A DNA stretch of 64,000 bases, taken from positions 1-64,000 of the forward strand of contig CALMYL010000013.1 in assembly GCA_937873695.1 (NCBI GenBank), given 5' to 3'. Shown one piece after another: positions 44,455 to 52,885 of the stretch. The notes under the pieces are model-generated. The model saw only the letters and a program-made list of their open reading frames with translations. It did no database searches and was not told the DNA's origin. Both the position numbers and the translations under genes were made by a program. Each line of letters begins with the position of its first letter. Within the stretch, counting starts at the first letter, position 1. The DNA is from an uncultured Ignavibacteria bacterium (GTDB lineage Bacteria > Bacteroidota > Ignavibacteria > Tepidaquicellales > OLB5).

Positions 44455-45621
44455 TTGGCTGCTATATTTTTAAAGAAGAACGAATCCCGCAGGATACGTA
44501 ACGGTCACCAGTGGGTATTCAGCAATGAAATTGCCAAAACAGAAGGCAGCCCCAACAGCGGCATACTTGCTGAGCTTTTTGACCAGAAGGAATATCTGGG
44601 TACGGGATTTTATAACAAGAATTCGCTGATATCCTTAAGACTGCTTAACAATACATATGAAGATGATCTGGGTTCATACATTAAGGATCCTATCTTAAAG
44701 GCAAATGACCTGAGAAAGACATTTTACCCAAACCGTGAATCATACCGAATGGTATTTAGTGAAAGCGACTTCCTGCCAGGACTCATTATAGATAAATACA
44801 ACAATACATACGTTATGCAGGTATACTGCTTTGGTATGAATGAAAATATCCAGCTTGTGGTTGATGTATTGAAGAACGACCTTGGCGCGGAAAATATCTT
44901 TACACGCAACGACCCGTATTTCAGGAAACTCGAAGGGCTGCCTGAAGATGATACTGTGTATCTTGGCGAAGCTGCGCCTGAAACAATTGATGACGGCACA
45001 TTGAAGTATAAGATAGATTTCGCTGCATCACAAAAAACAGGATTTTATTTTGATCAATGCGATAACAGGGAATTCATTGAGAAAATATCAAAGGATAAAA
45101 CGGTATTGGATGCGTTCTGTAATTCCGGGGGATTTGGAATGCATGCCGCCAGAGGCGGCGCGGGATATGTTACATTCCTTGACTCATCAAAAGGTGAAAT
45201 AGAAAATGCAGAGAAGAATTTTGCATTGAATGAGCTGACGAGTGAAACTGATTTTATAGTTATGGATGTGTTTGATTACCTGCAGAAAAGTATCGATGCC
45301 GGCAGAACGTTTGATATAGTTATGGTGGACCCGCCCGCGTTTGCGAAAAGCCGCAAAAGCATCCCAACCGCTTTAAAAGGCTATGCTAAACTGAATAAAA
45401 TGGCTGCAAGCTGTGTTGGAGTTGATGGTTACCTTGTCACGTCCTCATGTTCACATCATATTTCACAGGAAGATTTCCTTGAAGCTGTCATTAGCGGCGC
45501 ATCAAAAACAGACCGTAAACTTCAGCAGGTGCATCTTAATGGTGCATCATTCGACCATCCTTCGATACCTGGTATGAATGAAACAACATACCTTAAATTT
45601 GCGGTTTTTAAGGTATTTTAG
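44455..45621 (+). CDS. Class I SAM-dependent rRNA methyltransferase (RlmI-like)
   Basis: A 388-residue protein. An N-terminal PUA domain (AIFLKKNESRRIRNGHQWVFSNEI) precedes a Rossmann methyltransferase with motif I VLDAFCNSGGFGMHAA and motif IV DIVMVDPPAFAKSRKSI, and SSCSHHISQEDF in the late motif. This is the RlmI (23S rRNA m5C1962) class. The start is TTG at 44455. The stop codon overlaps the stop of the convergent MNT gene by four bases, a compact tail-to-tail arrangement that leaves no room for a terminator. Confidence 0.85.
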   Translation: MAAIFLKKNESRRIRNGHQWVFSNEIAKTEGSPNSGILAELFDQKEYLGTGFYNKNSLISLRLLNNTYEDDLGSYIKDPILKANDLRKTFYPNRESYRMVFSESDFLPGLIIDKYNNTYVMQVYCFGMNENIQLVVDVLKNDLGAENIFTRNDPYFRKLEGLPEDDTVYLGEAAPETIDDGTLKYKIDFAASQKTGFYFDQCDNREFIEKISKDKTVLDAFCNSGGFGMHAARGGAGYVTFLDSSKGEIENAEKNFALNELTSETDFIVMDVFDYLQKSIDAGRTFDIVMVDPPAFAKSRKSIPTALKGYAKLNKMAASCVGVDGYLVTSSCSHHISQEDFLEAVISGASKTDRKLQQVHLNGASFDHPSIPGMNETTYLKFAVFKVF

Positions 45622-45935
45622 TTTGTAATTTCTATTCCGAATCTTTTAACAGAAAGAATGATCGGGGAAATCTCATCCTCTTCAAATTTCTTTAGGGATA
45701 CTAAGTAGGGCTCAATTCTGGAATCAGTTTTTCCTGTTAACTTCCAGGCAATACTTGCTTTCGTATCCGGATCCATTTTGTCATCAGATACAATCAGAAG
45801 ATCAATATCACTATCAGAATTCATTGTTCCCTCAGCGTAACTGCCGTATAGATAAGCTTTGTTGACTGAAATTCCTGACTTTTTTAGATCTTCAATGTAT
45901 TTTCTTAATTTTATTACAATTTCTCTTTCAGCCAT
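45618..45935 (-). CDS. MNT-domain nucleotidyltransferase antitoxin
   Basis: A 105-residue minimal nucleotidyltransferase with GSYAEGTMNSDSDIDLLIV, the GSx10DxD metal site. A third acidic residue (SRIEPYLV) may complete it. It is encoded downstream of and overlapping (22 bases) a HEPN-domain gene, the common HEPN-MNT module order. The module lies convergent to the RlmI-like gene. It probably AMPylates or otherwise blocks its HEPN partner, as known for related pairs. Confidence 0.83.
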   Translation of the reverse strand: MAEREIVIKLRKYIEDLKKSGISVNKAYLYGSYAEGTMNSDSDIDLLIVSDDKMDPDTKASIAWKLTGKTDSRIEPYLVSLKKFEEDEISPIILSVKRFGIEITN

Positions 45936-46297
45936 ATCTTAAATTCCAATGTTTGGTTATAATAGCTCCATGCCTTTTCTTTATCAGGTAAATCAGGTTC
46001 ATAATCCGGATATCTGCCTTCTAATTGATACTTCATCAGTATACCTGCCAAAGTTTCAAATTCTTCAGGTAACTTTACTCCGCATTTTTCAGCAAGAAAA
46101 AAAATGTTGTGGGATTTTGGTGCAAATTCACCGCTGGTGTTCACAATTATTGATTTTAAAATCTTTTCAACTGACAAATGACAGAAAAATAGTCCGTGAA
46201 GTATCTTATCGTTTTCAAGCAGCAATTTAGCAGTTTCAATATCTGAATCTGCGCCTGCAATCCAATACTCTACCTGTTTATTATGATTTGCTGACAT
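45914..46297 (-). CDS. HEPN-domain protein, partner of MNT
   Basis: A 127-residue helical HEPN protein. The diagnostic FFCHLSVEKILKSIIV helix is followed by PKSHNIFFLAEKC and EGRYPDYEP. Unlike many HEPN toxins it has only one Arg, in GRYPDY, and no RX4-6H ribonuclease motif. It may therefore be non-catalytic or a substrate-docking HEPN, or may use a different site. It is first in a two-gene minus-strand operon with the MNT protein. A divergent gap of 149 bases separates it from the tryptophan dioxygenase gene. Confidence 0.83.
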   Translation of the reverse strand: MSANHNKQVEYWIAGADSDIETAKLLLENDKILHGLFFCHLSVEKILKSIIVNTSGEFAPKSHNIFFLAEKCGVKLPEEFETLAGILMKYQLEGRYPDYEPDLPDKEKAWSYYNQTLEFKIWLKEKL

Positions 46298-46446
46298 TAT
46301 TGTAATATACTTTTATTTGTATTAAATTATTATGAAAATTGCTGTATTGAAATATTAAATCTGATAATTTCTGGTTCAAAAATCTATCTTTTAAAATTCA
46401 ATGAATACCCTTATTTTACAATCTTAAATCTCAAAAATCACTGAAA

Positions 46447-47538
46447 ATGAGCAAGTTTCCGCCTATATATTACGCAGATTACCTTCAGCTTGAAAGTCTG
46501 CTGAATTCACAGAAACCCAAAAGCACTGAGTACGGCTATAAGGCGCATGATGAAATGCTGTTTATAATTGTACACCAAGCTTATGAGCTTTGGTTCAAGC
46601 AGATACTGCATGAAGTTGATTCCGTAAACACAATGTTCCGTGATGATGTAGTTGATGAAAAAAGCATAGGCATTGCTGTATCGCGTCTTCATAGGGTCAC
46701 AGAAATTCAGAAACTGCTTATTGAACAGCTCAGGGTACTTGAAACAATGACCCCGCTCGATTTTCTTGAGTTCAGGGATTTTCTTATTCCTGCAAGCGGA
46801 TTTCAGAGTTTCCAATTCCGTTTGATCGAAAATAAACTCGGGCTTTCGGATGAAAAACGCATTCAGTACAATAACGTGGATTACCTGAATACACTAGAGG
46901 AATCACACAGGAAGCTTATATTAGAAACTGTGAACAATCCCTCGCTATTTGAACTGGTTGAAAAATGGCTTGAGCGTACGCCTTTTCTGAATTCGCAGAG
47001 TTTTAATTTCTGGCAAAGTTATAAAGAAGCAGTTGAAAGAATGCTTGAGCACGATACTAAGATAATAATGGAAAACCCTACTCTTACCGAAAAGAAAAGG
47101 GAATTCCAGCTTCGCAATATTGAACTGAACCACGAGAATTTTGAAGCATTGTTTGATGAAGCTAAACATGACGAGCTTGTAAAAGAAGGAAGAAGACATC
47201 TTTCGAACCGTTCAATGCTGGCCGCTATATTTATAAATCTATACAGGGATGAGCCTATTTTGCATTTGCCGTTCATGTTCTTAAATACTCTTGTTGAAAT
47301 GGATGAGCTCTTTACCGAGTGGCGCTACAGGCACGCACTGATGGTGCAACGGATGATAGGGACTAAGATAGGTACGGGCGGCTCATCGGGTCACCAGTAC
47401 TTAATGTCAACAGTTGATAAACACAGGGTATTTACTGACCTGTTCAATCTCCCAACGTTCCTGATTCCCCGCTCAGAACTGCCCAAACTACCGGCGGAGC
47501 TAATCAAAGAGTTAAGTTTCAATTTCAGCAACAGATAA
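46447..47538 (+). CDS. kynA: Tryptophan 2,3-dioxygenase
   Basis: A 363-residue TDO. It oxidises L-tryptophan to N-formylkynurenine using heme. Family marks are YADYLQLESLL, HDEMLFIIVHQAYELWFKQILHE near the N-terminus, FREFLDF-like text as FLEFRDFLIPASGFQS, and RYRHALMVQRMIGTKIGTGG with the heme-ligand His followed by SSGHQYL. The length is larger than many bacterial TDOs (about 280) and closer to the animal-like form. A GxxExxY cassette follows. Other kynurenine-route candidates (SDR, aldehyde dehydrogenase, RidA) lie within 10 kb, but kynurenine monooxygenase, kynureninase and HAO are absent. Confidence 0.93.
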   Translation: MSKFPPIYYADYLQLESLLNSQKPKSTEYGYKAHDEMLFIIVHQAYELWFKQILHEVDSVNTMFRDDVVDEKSIGIAVSRLHRVTEIQKLLIEQLRVLETMTPLDFLEFRDFLIPASGFQSFQFRLIENKLGLSDEKRIQYNNVDYLNTLEESHRKLILETVNNPSLFELVEKWLERTPFLNSQSFNFWQSYKEAVERMLEHDTKIIMENPTLTEKKREFQLRNIELNHENFEALFDEAKHDELVKEGRRHLSNRSMLAAIFINLYRDEPILHLPFMFLNTLVEMDELFTEWRYRHALMVQRMIGTKIGTGGSSGHQYLMSTVDKHRVFTDLFNLPTFLIPRSELPKLPAELIKELSFNFSNR

Positions 47539-47567
47539 TAATAGTACTTTTTAAGAAGAAAAAATTT

Positions 47568-48021
47568 AACCACGAATTGCACAAATTTCACGAACGTTTT
47601 TATGTTTTATATGACTTGAATGAATGAACCAATTTATAAAGAAGAATCTTATAAAATAATCGGTTGTTGTTTAGAGGTTTATAATGAATTAGGACCTGGA
47701 TTTCTTGAGGTAGTATTTAAGGATGCATTGGAGATAGAATTTCAGCTTAATAATATACCTTACTCAAGGGAAAAATTGTTTGAGGTATTTTACAAAGGAA
47801 AACCTACAAACAAAAAGTATAATGCTGATTTTGTTGTTTATGATAAAATAATTCTTGAAGTTAAAACTTACAAAAGGTTATCTGATGATAATTTGCTGCA
47901 GTCACTTAACTATTTAAAAGTAACTAAACTAAAGTTAGGTATATTAGCGAATTTTGGTGAGACTTCTTTTAATTCCAAAAGAGTCGTTTTTTAATTAGTG
48001 TAATTAGTGAAATTCGTAGTT
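47568..48021. mobile_element. Inverted-repeat cassette 2 carrying a GxxExxY gene
   Basis: Arms 47568-47594 and 47995-48021 are 27-base inverted repeats matching at 22 of 27 positions (consensus AACCACGAATTGCAC plus AAATTTCACGAA). The right arm starts directly after the stop codon of the enclosed gene. The total, 454 bases, is close to cassette 1 (473). The same arm family is found at 48871-48894 and 48981-49004. Confidence 0.6.
47620..47994 (+). CDS. GxxExxY family protein (PD-(D/E)XK-like), second copy
   Basis: A 124-residue protein. The motif appears as GFLEVVF in ELGPGFLEVVFKDALEIEF, with Phe replacing the final Tyr. The nuclease-like core is YNADFVVYDKIILEVKTY (Asp and ExK). It resembles the copy at 41328-41705 but is clearly diverged, for example in NKKYNADF versus DVGFRADV. 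It is flanked by 27-base imperfect inverted repeats and lies between the tryptophan dioxygenase and SDR genes. The function is unknown; there is no neighbouring partner gene. Confidence 0.83.
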   Translation: MNEPIYKEESYKIIGCCLEVYNELGPGFLEVVFKDALEIEFQLNNIPYSREKLFEVFYKGKPTNKKYNADFVVYDKIILEVKTYKRLSDDNLLQSLNYLKVTKLKLGILANFGETSFNSKRVVF

Positions 48022-48060
48022 ATTGATTCAAAAAAAATGATATTGTAAAATAGTGAAAAA

Positions 48061-48849
48061 ATGAAAATAGATCTTACAGGAAAAAACGCCGTAGTATGCG
48101 GAAGCTCGCAGGGTATAGGCAGGGCAATTGCAATTGAGTTTGCCAGAAGCGGCGCAAATGTTGTGCTGGTTGCAAGAAACGAAGAATCGCTGCGCAAAGT
48201 ATTACGCGAATTGCCCGCTTCAAAAACTCAGAACCATAATTTTATTGTGGCAGATTTCTCAAATCCTGAGGAGCTGCGCGGAAAGATGAGCAATTTTGCA
48301 AGTGAAACAAAGCCTGTGCATATACTTGTAAATAATACAGGTGGCCCCAAAGGCGGGGAAATTCTTAAAGCCGAAACCGGTGAGTTTGAACAGGCTTTCC
48401 GCAATCATTTGATCTGTAATCAGATAATGGTACAGGCGCTTGTTGAAGGTATGAAAAGAAATGAATATGGCAGGATAATTAACATTATTTCAACATCCGT
48501 TAAGCAGCCAATAAGGAATCTTGGTGTATCAAATACCATCCGCGCAGCGGTTGCAAACTGGTCAAAAACACTTTCGGTTGAGCTGGCTCCCTTTGGAATT
48601 ACCGTAAATAACATACTGCCGGGTGCAACCAGGACCGAAAGACTTTTCGGAATTTTTAAATCACGCTCTGAGGCAAGCGGAAAGTCATTGGTGGAAATAG
48701 AAAAAGAGTGGCTGAATGAAATTCCCGCAGGCAGGTTTGCTGAACCTGAAGAGCCTGCATATGCCGCAGCCTTTCTTGCTTCGCCATTGGCAGGATACAT
48801 CAACGGCATAAATCTGCCTGTTGATGGCGGCAGGCTTAACTGTTTGTGA
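48061..48849 (+). CDS. SDR-family oxidoreductase with non-canonical catalytic residues
   Basis: A 262-residue classical-size SDR. The cofactor loop is CGSSQGIG (residues 13-20), followed by VARN and NNTGG in place of NNAG. In the active-site region Ser144 or Ser146 is present, but the YxxxK position reads SNTIR (residues 157-161), so both Tyr and Lys are replaced, by Ser and Arg. The C-terminal PGATRTERL and GGRL are ordinary. This SNxxR group is seen among SDRs annotated as 3-oxoacyl-ACP reductases, with uncertain chemistry. It lies between two inverted-repeat loci, downstream of the tryptophan dioxygenase. Confidence 0.85.
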   Translation: MKIDLTGKNAVVCGSSQGIGRAIAIEFARSGANVVLVARNEESLRKVLRELPASKTQNHNFIVADFSNPEELRGKMSNFASETKPVHILVNNTGGPKGGEILKAETGEFEQAFRNHLICNQIMVQALVEGMKRNEYGRIINIISTSVKQPIRNLGVSNTIRAAVANWSKTLSVELAPFGITVNNILPGATRTERLFGIFKSRSEASGKSLVEIEKEWLNEIPAGRFAEPEEPAYAAAFLASPLAGYINGINLPVDGGRLNCL

Positions 48850-48870
48850 TGATATTTGAGAAGATTTTTT

Positions 48871-49004
48871 AACCGCGAATTGCACTAATTTCACAATTAA
48901 GAATTGGTTAAACTATTTTAGGTAATCTGTATTATATATCGAGTCTATTTAACTGTAATTCAAAACTACAAAGCAAATTCGTACAATTCGTGAAATTTGT
49001 GGTT
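48871..49004. repeat. Inverted-repeat pair of cassette-2 type without an ORF
   Basis: Left arm 48871-48894 (AACCGCGAATTGCAC and onwards) is nearly identical to the left arm of cassette 2. Right arm 48981-49004 is its reverse complement at 18 of 24 positions. The 86 bases between hold no ORF. It may be an empty or collapsed cassette. The whole lies in the gap 48850-49060. Confidence 0.6.
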
Positions 49005-49060
49005 CATGCATTTGATTTTGAAATATAAATAAACAAAATAACAATAAATAAAATTAAACT

Positions 49061-49363
49061 ATGCTATCATACAACGTTACAATAAATGTAGATGATGATA
49101 TCCATGATGATTGGGTTGACTGGATGACAACACAGCACATTCCGGATGTAATTGCGACAAAGTGCTTTAATAATTACAGTATGCACAGGCTGCTTTCTCC
49201 GGAACCTGAAGAAGGCACATCGTATGTGATTCAGTACATGTGCGATAATGTTGAAGATTACGAGCGCTACCAGATAGAGCACGCAGCTTTGCTGCAGAAT
49301 GCGCACCAGGAAAAATTCGGCGGCAAGTTCACAGCGATAAGATCGCTGATGGAAGAGGTCTGA
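49061..49363 (+). CDS. DUF4286 family protein
   Basis: A 100-residue ferredoxin-like small protein matching DUF4286: LSYNVTINVDDDIHDDWVDWM at the start, HIPDVIATKCFNNYSMHRL, and YVIQYMCDNVEDYERYQ. The family is common in Bacteroidota and has no known function. The fold resembles dimeric alpha-beta barrel proteins such as EthD or monooxygenase-like domains. A short zinc-ribbon gene follows. Confidence 0.8.
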   Translation: MLSYNVTINVDDDIHDDWVDWMTTQHIPDVIATKCFNNYSMHRLLSPEPEEGTSYVIQYMCDNVEDYERYQIEHAALLQNAHQEKFGGKFTAIRSLMEEV

Positions 49364-49365
49364 AC

Positions 49366-49399
49366 CAATTAACAATGAGCAATTAACAATGATCAATTA
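49366..49399. repeat. Short tandem repeat before the zinc-ribbon gene
   Basis: A 14-base unit CAATTAACAATGAG occurs at 49366-49379 and, with one change, at 49380-49393, followed by a partial CAATTA. It immediately precedes the ATG at 49399. Confidence 0.7.
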
Positions 49400-49602
49400 T
49401 GGATCATTCAGAAGAGAACAAGTCGAAACCTGATGGCGGAATTGATCCTGAGGAATTAACAAAGCTTTTTGAGAAGCTAAAGCTGAATAAATTCCAGTTC
49501 TGCCCGTATTGCCAAAGCGCGGTTGAGTATATTTGGGTGCACGGCCATTACCAATGCCCCAAATGCAAAAATGTGGTGATAAGCTGCTGCGGAGAGAGTT
49601 GA
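49399..49602 (+). CDS. Small zinc-ribbon protein
   Basis: A 67-residue protein. After an acidic, Lys-containing start (EENKSKPDGGIDPEELTKLFEKLKL) it has one zinc ribbon: CPYC, then CPKC 17 residues later, with an extra CC in ISCCGES. This could be a small RNA-, DNA- or protein-binding adaptor; no family is recognised. It lies between DUF4286 and the aldehyde dehydrogenase, 35 bases after the former. It is short, but the paired CxxC motifs and its position support coding. Confidence 0.7.
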   Translation: MDHSEENKSKPDGGIDPEELTKLFEKLKLNKFQFCPYCQSAVEYIWVHGHYQCPKCKNVVISCCGES

Positions 49603-49653
49603 AATTGCGAAATATTGAAATAGTGATTTGGTGAGTAGGAGATTTGTTGAGTC

Positions 49654-49677
49654 GGTAAGTTGGTAAGTGGGTAAGTA
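49654..49677. repeat. GGTAAGT octamer tandem repeat
   Basis: Three 8-base units GGTAAGTN in a row lie in the 117-base gap before the aldehyde dehydrogenase. The flanks (GGTGAGTAGG, TTGTTGAGT) look like decayed units. Such runs can vary in copy number. Confidence 0.65.
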
Positions 49678-49719
49678 TGTTAGTGATCAAGTATATTATT
49701 TAACTTTTGATTTAGATTA

Positions 49720-51156
49720 ATGATTAAAAACTATATAAACGGTGAATTACTTGAACCGATATCGGAGAAATACTTCGATAACTACGATCCGGCTATTGGC
49801 GAAACGTACGGTATTGTACCTGATTCCGATGAGCGGGATGTTGAGCTGGCTGTTGCCGCAGCGGAAGCTGCTTTCCCTGCATGGTCTGCAACACCGCCTG
49901 ATGAACGGTCGCGCATAATGTTCAAAATTGCGGAGCTTATTAAACGCGATCTTGCTGAATTCGCAAGGGCGGAATGCATTGATAACGGCAAACCGCTTAC
50001 CCTGGCTAAAACCGTTGATATTCCCCGGGCTGTTAAAAATTTCGAGTTCTTTGCCTCGGCAATACATGGTTTTGCAAGTGAAGCTCACCAGATGGATGGT
50101 GAGGCGGTTAATTATACATTACGCAATCCAGTGGGAATAGTAGGCGCAATATCACCGTGGAATCTGCCGCTGTATCTGTTTACATGGAAGATCGCTCCGG
50201 CATTGATCACAGGAAATTGCGTAATTGCCAAACCATCTGAAATTACACCAATGACGGCGTTTCTGCTCTCGGAAGCATGCATTGAGGCGGGTCTGCCTGA
50301 AGGAGTACTGAATATTGTGCACGGTTACGGGCATAAAGTCGGCAGAGCCATTACAGCTCACCCCAAAATTAAGGCAATTACATTCACGGGCGGCACAAAA
50401 ACGGGAGCCGATATTGCATCGGTTGCTGCGCCGATGTTTAAGAAGTTATCACTTGAGCTTGGCGGAAAGAATCCCAACCTAATTTTTGCTGACGCGAATT
50501 ATGAAAAAATGCTGAGCACAACTGTTATGTCATCATTCCGCAATCAGGGCGAAATTTGTTTGTGCGGCTCGAGGATATTTGTTGAAAAGCCAATTTATGA
50601 CAAGTTCAAAAAGGATTTTGTTGAACGCACCAAAGCTTTAAAAATCGGCGACCCGCTGCAAAATGATACTGACCAGGGAGCGATAGTATCAAAAGAGCAC
50701 ATGGAAAAAGTTTTAGGTTACATTAAACTTGCACAGGATGAAGGCGGTACAATTCTTTGCGGCGGCAATCAGTTCACACCCGAAGGCAGATGTGATAACG
50801 GCTGGTTTATTGAACCTACGATTATTGAAGGTTTGGCATATAATTGCAGAACAAACCAGGAAGAGATTTTCGGTCCGGTTGTGACAATAACGCCTTTTGA
50901 AACCGAAGAAGAAGTACTAATGATGGCAAACAGCACTGAGTATGGGCTGGCATCGATTATATGGACGGAGAATCTCTCCCGTGCGCACAGGACGGCGGCG
51001 AATATTCAGACCGGAATAGTTTGGATAAATTGCTGGATGGTGCGCGACCTGCGCACGCCGTTCGGCGGAATGAAATCCTCCGGCGTTGGCAGGGAAGGCG
51101 GCATGGAAGCACTCAGATTCTTTACTGAACCTAAAAATGTTTGTGTAAAATTATAG
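49720..51156 (+). CDS. Aldehyde dehydrogenase (2-aminomuconate/2-hydroxymuconate semialdehyde type)
   Basis: A 478-residue NAD(P)-dependent ALDH. Catalytic residues are C280 in RNQGEICLCGSR, E256 in LELGGKNP, and N148 in SPWNLP. The C-terminal NCWMVRDLRTPFGGMKSSGVGREGG strongly resembles muconic-semialdehyde dehydrogenases (XylG/DmpC, AMSDH), whose substrate carboxylate is held by Arg in this segment. Oxidation of 2-aminomuconate semialdehyde in tryptophan breakdown fits kynA and the RidA protein nearby. Betaine-aldehyde-like specificities are less likely. Confidence 0.85.
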   Translation: MIKNYINGELLEPISEKYFDNYDPAIGETYGIVPDSDERDVELAVAAAEAAFPAWSATPPDERSRIMFKIAELIKRDLAEFARAECIDNGKPLTLAKTVDIPRAVKNFEFFASAIHGFASEAHQMDGEAVNYTLRNPVGIVGAISPWNLPLYLFTWKIAPALITGNCVIAKPSEITPMTAFLLSEACIEAGLPEGVLNIVHGYGHKVGRAITAHPKIKAITFTGGTKTGADIASVAAPMFKKLSLELGGKNPNLIFADANYEKMLSTTVMSSFRNQGEICLCGSRIFVEKPIYDKFKKDFVERTKALKIGDPLQNDTDQGAIVSKEHMEKVLGYIKLAQDEGGTILCGGNQFTPEGRCDNGWFIEPTIIEGLAYNCRTNQEEIFGPVVTITPFETEEEVLMMANSTEYGLASIIWTENLSRAHRTAANIQTGIVWINCWMVRDLRTPFGGMKSSGVGREGGMEALRFFTEPKNVCVKL

Positions 51157-51229
51157 TTTTATGATTGTCTTATACCGGTGGGAAAATGGAGAAGAGTAAA
51201 TATTTTTTCCATAAATTAACTTAAATTTT

Positions 51230-52885
51230 ATGATGCTCGGAATCTGTATAGAACTTAAAACCACATGCAAACACTGCAGTTCACCCCTTATGCTGAACGC
51301 ATTCACTGAAAATGTCTTATGCCCTTCGTGCAATAAGTATAACTACTTTGATGGTGAAGAGTGGAAGAACCTGCTTGAAGATGCAATGCAGGAAGCTCCC
51401 AAAATGCAATTGGGCGAGGGGCAGCCTTCAACAATAATGCGCGGGCAGTATACATACCAGCTTATGTATGGCAGGCAGGAACCCAGATGCGGTGAGTGCA
51501 AAACAAATATTGATATTTCGAAGATTGAGGAGTATTCTTCAAAAGGAAATGTTTTATGCAAAAAATGTTCTGCTGAAATCTTCGTCCGGAAACCGGATGA
51601 GCTCATATCAGAAGGTTTTTCAAATGTAAAATATCTGGTAGGTGAAGATGATGACCAGTTGAAGAAGAATCCAGAACCCGGCAAATTGCCATCTTCGGCA
51701 AAACCGGTGTTGTTTACTTGCCCTGCATGTGCGGGGAATCTTGAGATTGACGGCACAGACCGGATGGTGAACTGCAAATTCTGCGATTCGCAGATATATC
51801 TGCCGGATGACCTTTGGTTAAGACTCCATCCTGTTAAGGAAGTATCACGCTGGTACATGGTTCTTGATGAAAACGCTTTGCCGCCACAGGGCAAAATGCC
51901 TGAATGGTATTACCTTTCAGATATGATAGCAGACAGGCATGGCAATGTATATTTTGCTACGGCGCAGGATGGCGAAAATGATTTTATGGTGTGGTCAATT
52001 GATAAGGAGCTCAATACTCGCTGGATAAGAAAAGATATAAAGTTCAATTACGAGCATACCAGGATGGAAATTGCTCACGACGGTAACTTGTACCTTTATA
52101 ATGAAAACAGGCATTCACTGGTTAAGATCAGCTCAAAAGATGGTTCATTAATATCAAAGCTGGAAGGAAGCAAAGACCGTAAAAAACTTAATATGAAAGG
52201 CTGCAAGCGGCTTGTTGCGTATCCCGACGGGACTTTGCTCGCTAATATCAATCACGTTTTTGCACGATTCAATGAAGATGGTGATAGGGTTGAGCTGTGG
52301 GAGTCGAAGAAATTCGGGCTCTTTTCAGCGGGTGTAGGGGATGATATCCCCGAAGGTGATGGTGAATGGGCACCGTACGTGAAAGATGTGGGTTCCAGCC
52401 CAAAGAAGATAAACGGTGATTTTACTTACATGAACATAGGTTTGGACGGTTATTTGTATATGCTTGACAGAAGCTCCAGTGATGGTGAGCTTGCCAAATA
52501 TGAGCTATCAGGTACACAGGTATGGTCAAAATACATTCCTTTAAACTATAAAGAGTGCCGCCCGTGCCAGGATGAAAGGGGTTACATTTATATTATCGGA
52601 ACCGATGATAATTCAAATACAAGGATCATCAGGTACCATACATCATCTGATAGTTTTGAAACAATTGTAACTGATCTCAGAGAAGGCGGCCTTCTTGAAG
52701 AAGAAGATACAATTGCAGTACTGCCTGATGGTACTGTGTTTGCGGCGAAATTCTATAACAGGCTTAAAGTATTTTCGCCAACTATGGAAATGATCTACCG
52801 CTCTGAACAGAGCAAAGAAGATGACGAACTGGAACAAAGAAGAAGAAAAGACAAAATTGAAAAAGACGAGGAGTTTGAAGACTGA
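51230..52885 (+). CDS. Triple zinc-ribbon plus beta-propeller protein of unknown function
   Basis: A 551-residue protein without signal peptide. Three zinc ribbons are clear: C13/C16 with C31/C34, C87/C90 with C110/C113, and C164/C167 with C182/C185. From about residue 205 to 525 the chain shows repeated beta blades (DRHGNVYFATAQDG, AHDGNLYLYNENRHS, YPDGTLLANINH, GLDGYLYMLDR, DERGYIYIIGTDD, LPDGTVFAAKFYN), consistent with a six- to seven-blade propeller. A highly charged tail (QRRRKDKIEKDEEF) ends it. Its stop overlaps the start of the DAO gene by one base (TGATG), implying coupled translation. I know of no described family with this architecture. Confidence 0.7.
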   Translation: MMLGICIELKTTCKHCSSPLMLNAFTENVLCPSCNKYNYFDGEEWKNLLEDAMQEAPKMQLGEGQPSTIMRGQYTYQLMYGRQEPRCGECKTNIDISKIEEYSSKGNVLCKKCSAEIFVRKPDELISEGFSNVKYLVGEDDDQLKKNPEPGKLPSSAKPVLFTCPACAGNLEIDGTDRMVNCKFCDSQIYLPDDLWLRLHPVKEVSRWYMVLDENALPPQGKMPEWYYLSDMIADRHGNVYFATAQDGENDFMVWSIDKELNTRWIRKDIKFNYEHTRMEIAHDGNLYLYNENRHSLVKISSKDGSLISKLEGSKDRKKLNMKGCKRLVAYPDGTLLANINHVFARFNEDGDRVELWESKKFGLFSAGVGDDIPEGDGEWAPYVKDVGSSPKKINGDFTYMNIGLDGYLYMLDRSSSDGELAKYELSGTQVWSKYIPLNYKECRPCQDERGYIYIIGTDDNSNTRIIRYHTSSDSFETIVTDLREGGLLEEEDTIAVLPDGTVFAAKFYNRLKVFSPTMEMIYRSEQSKEDDELEQRRRKDKIEKDEEFED

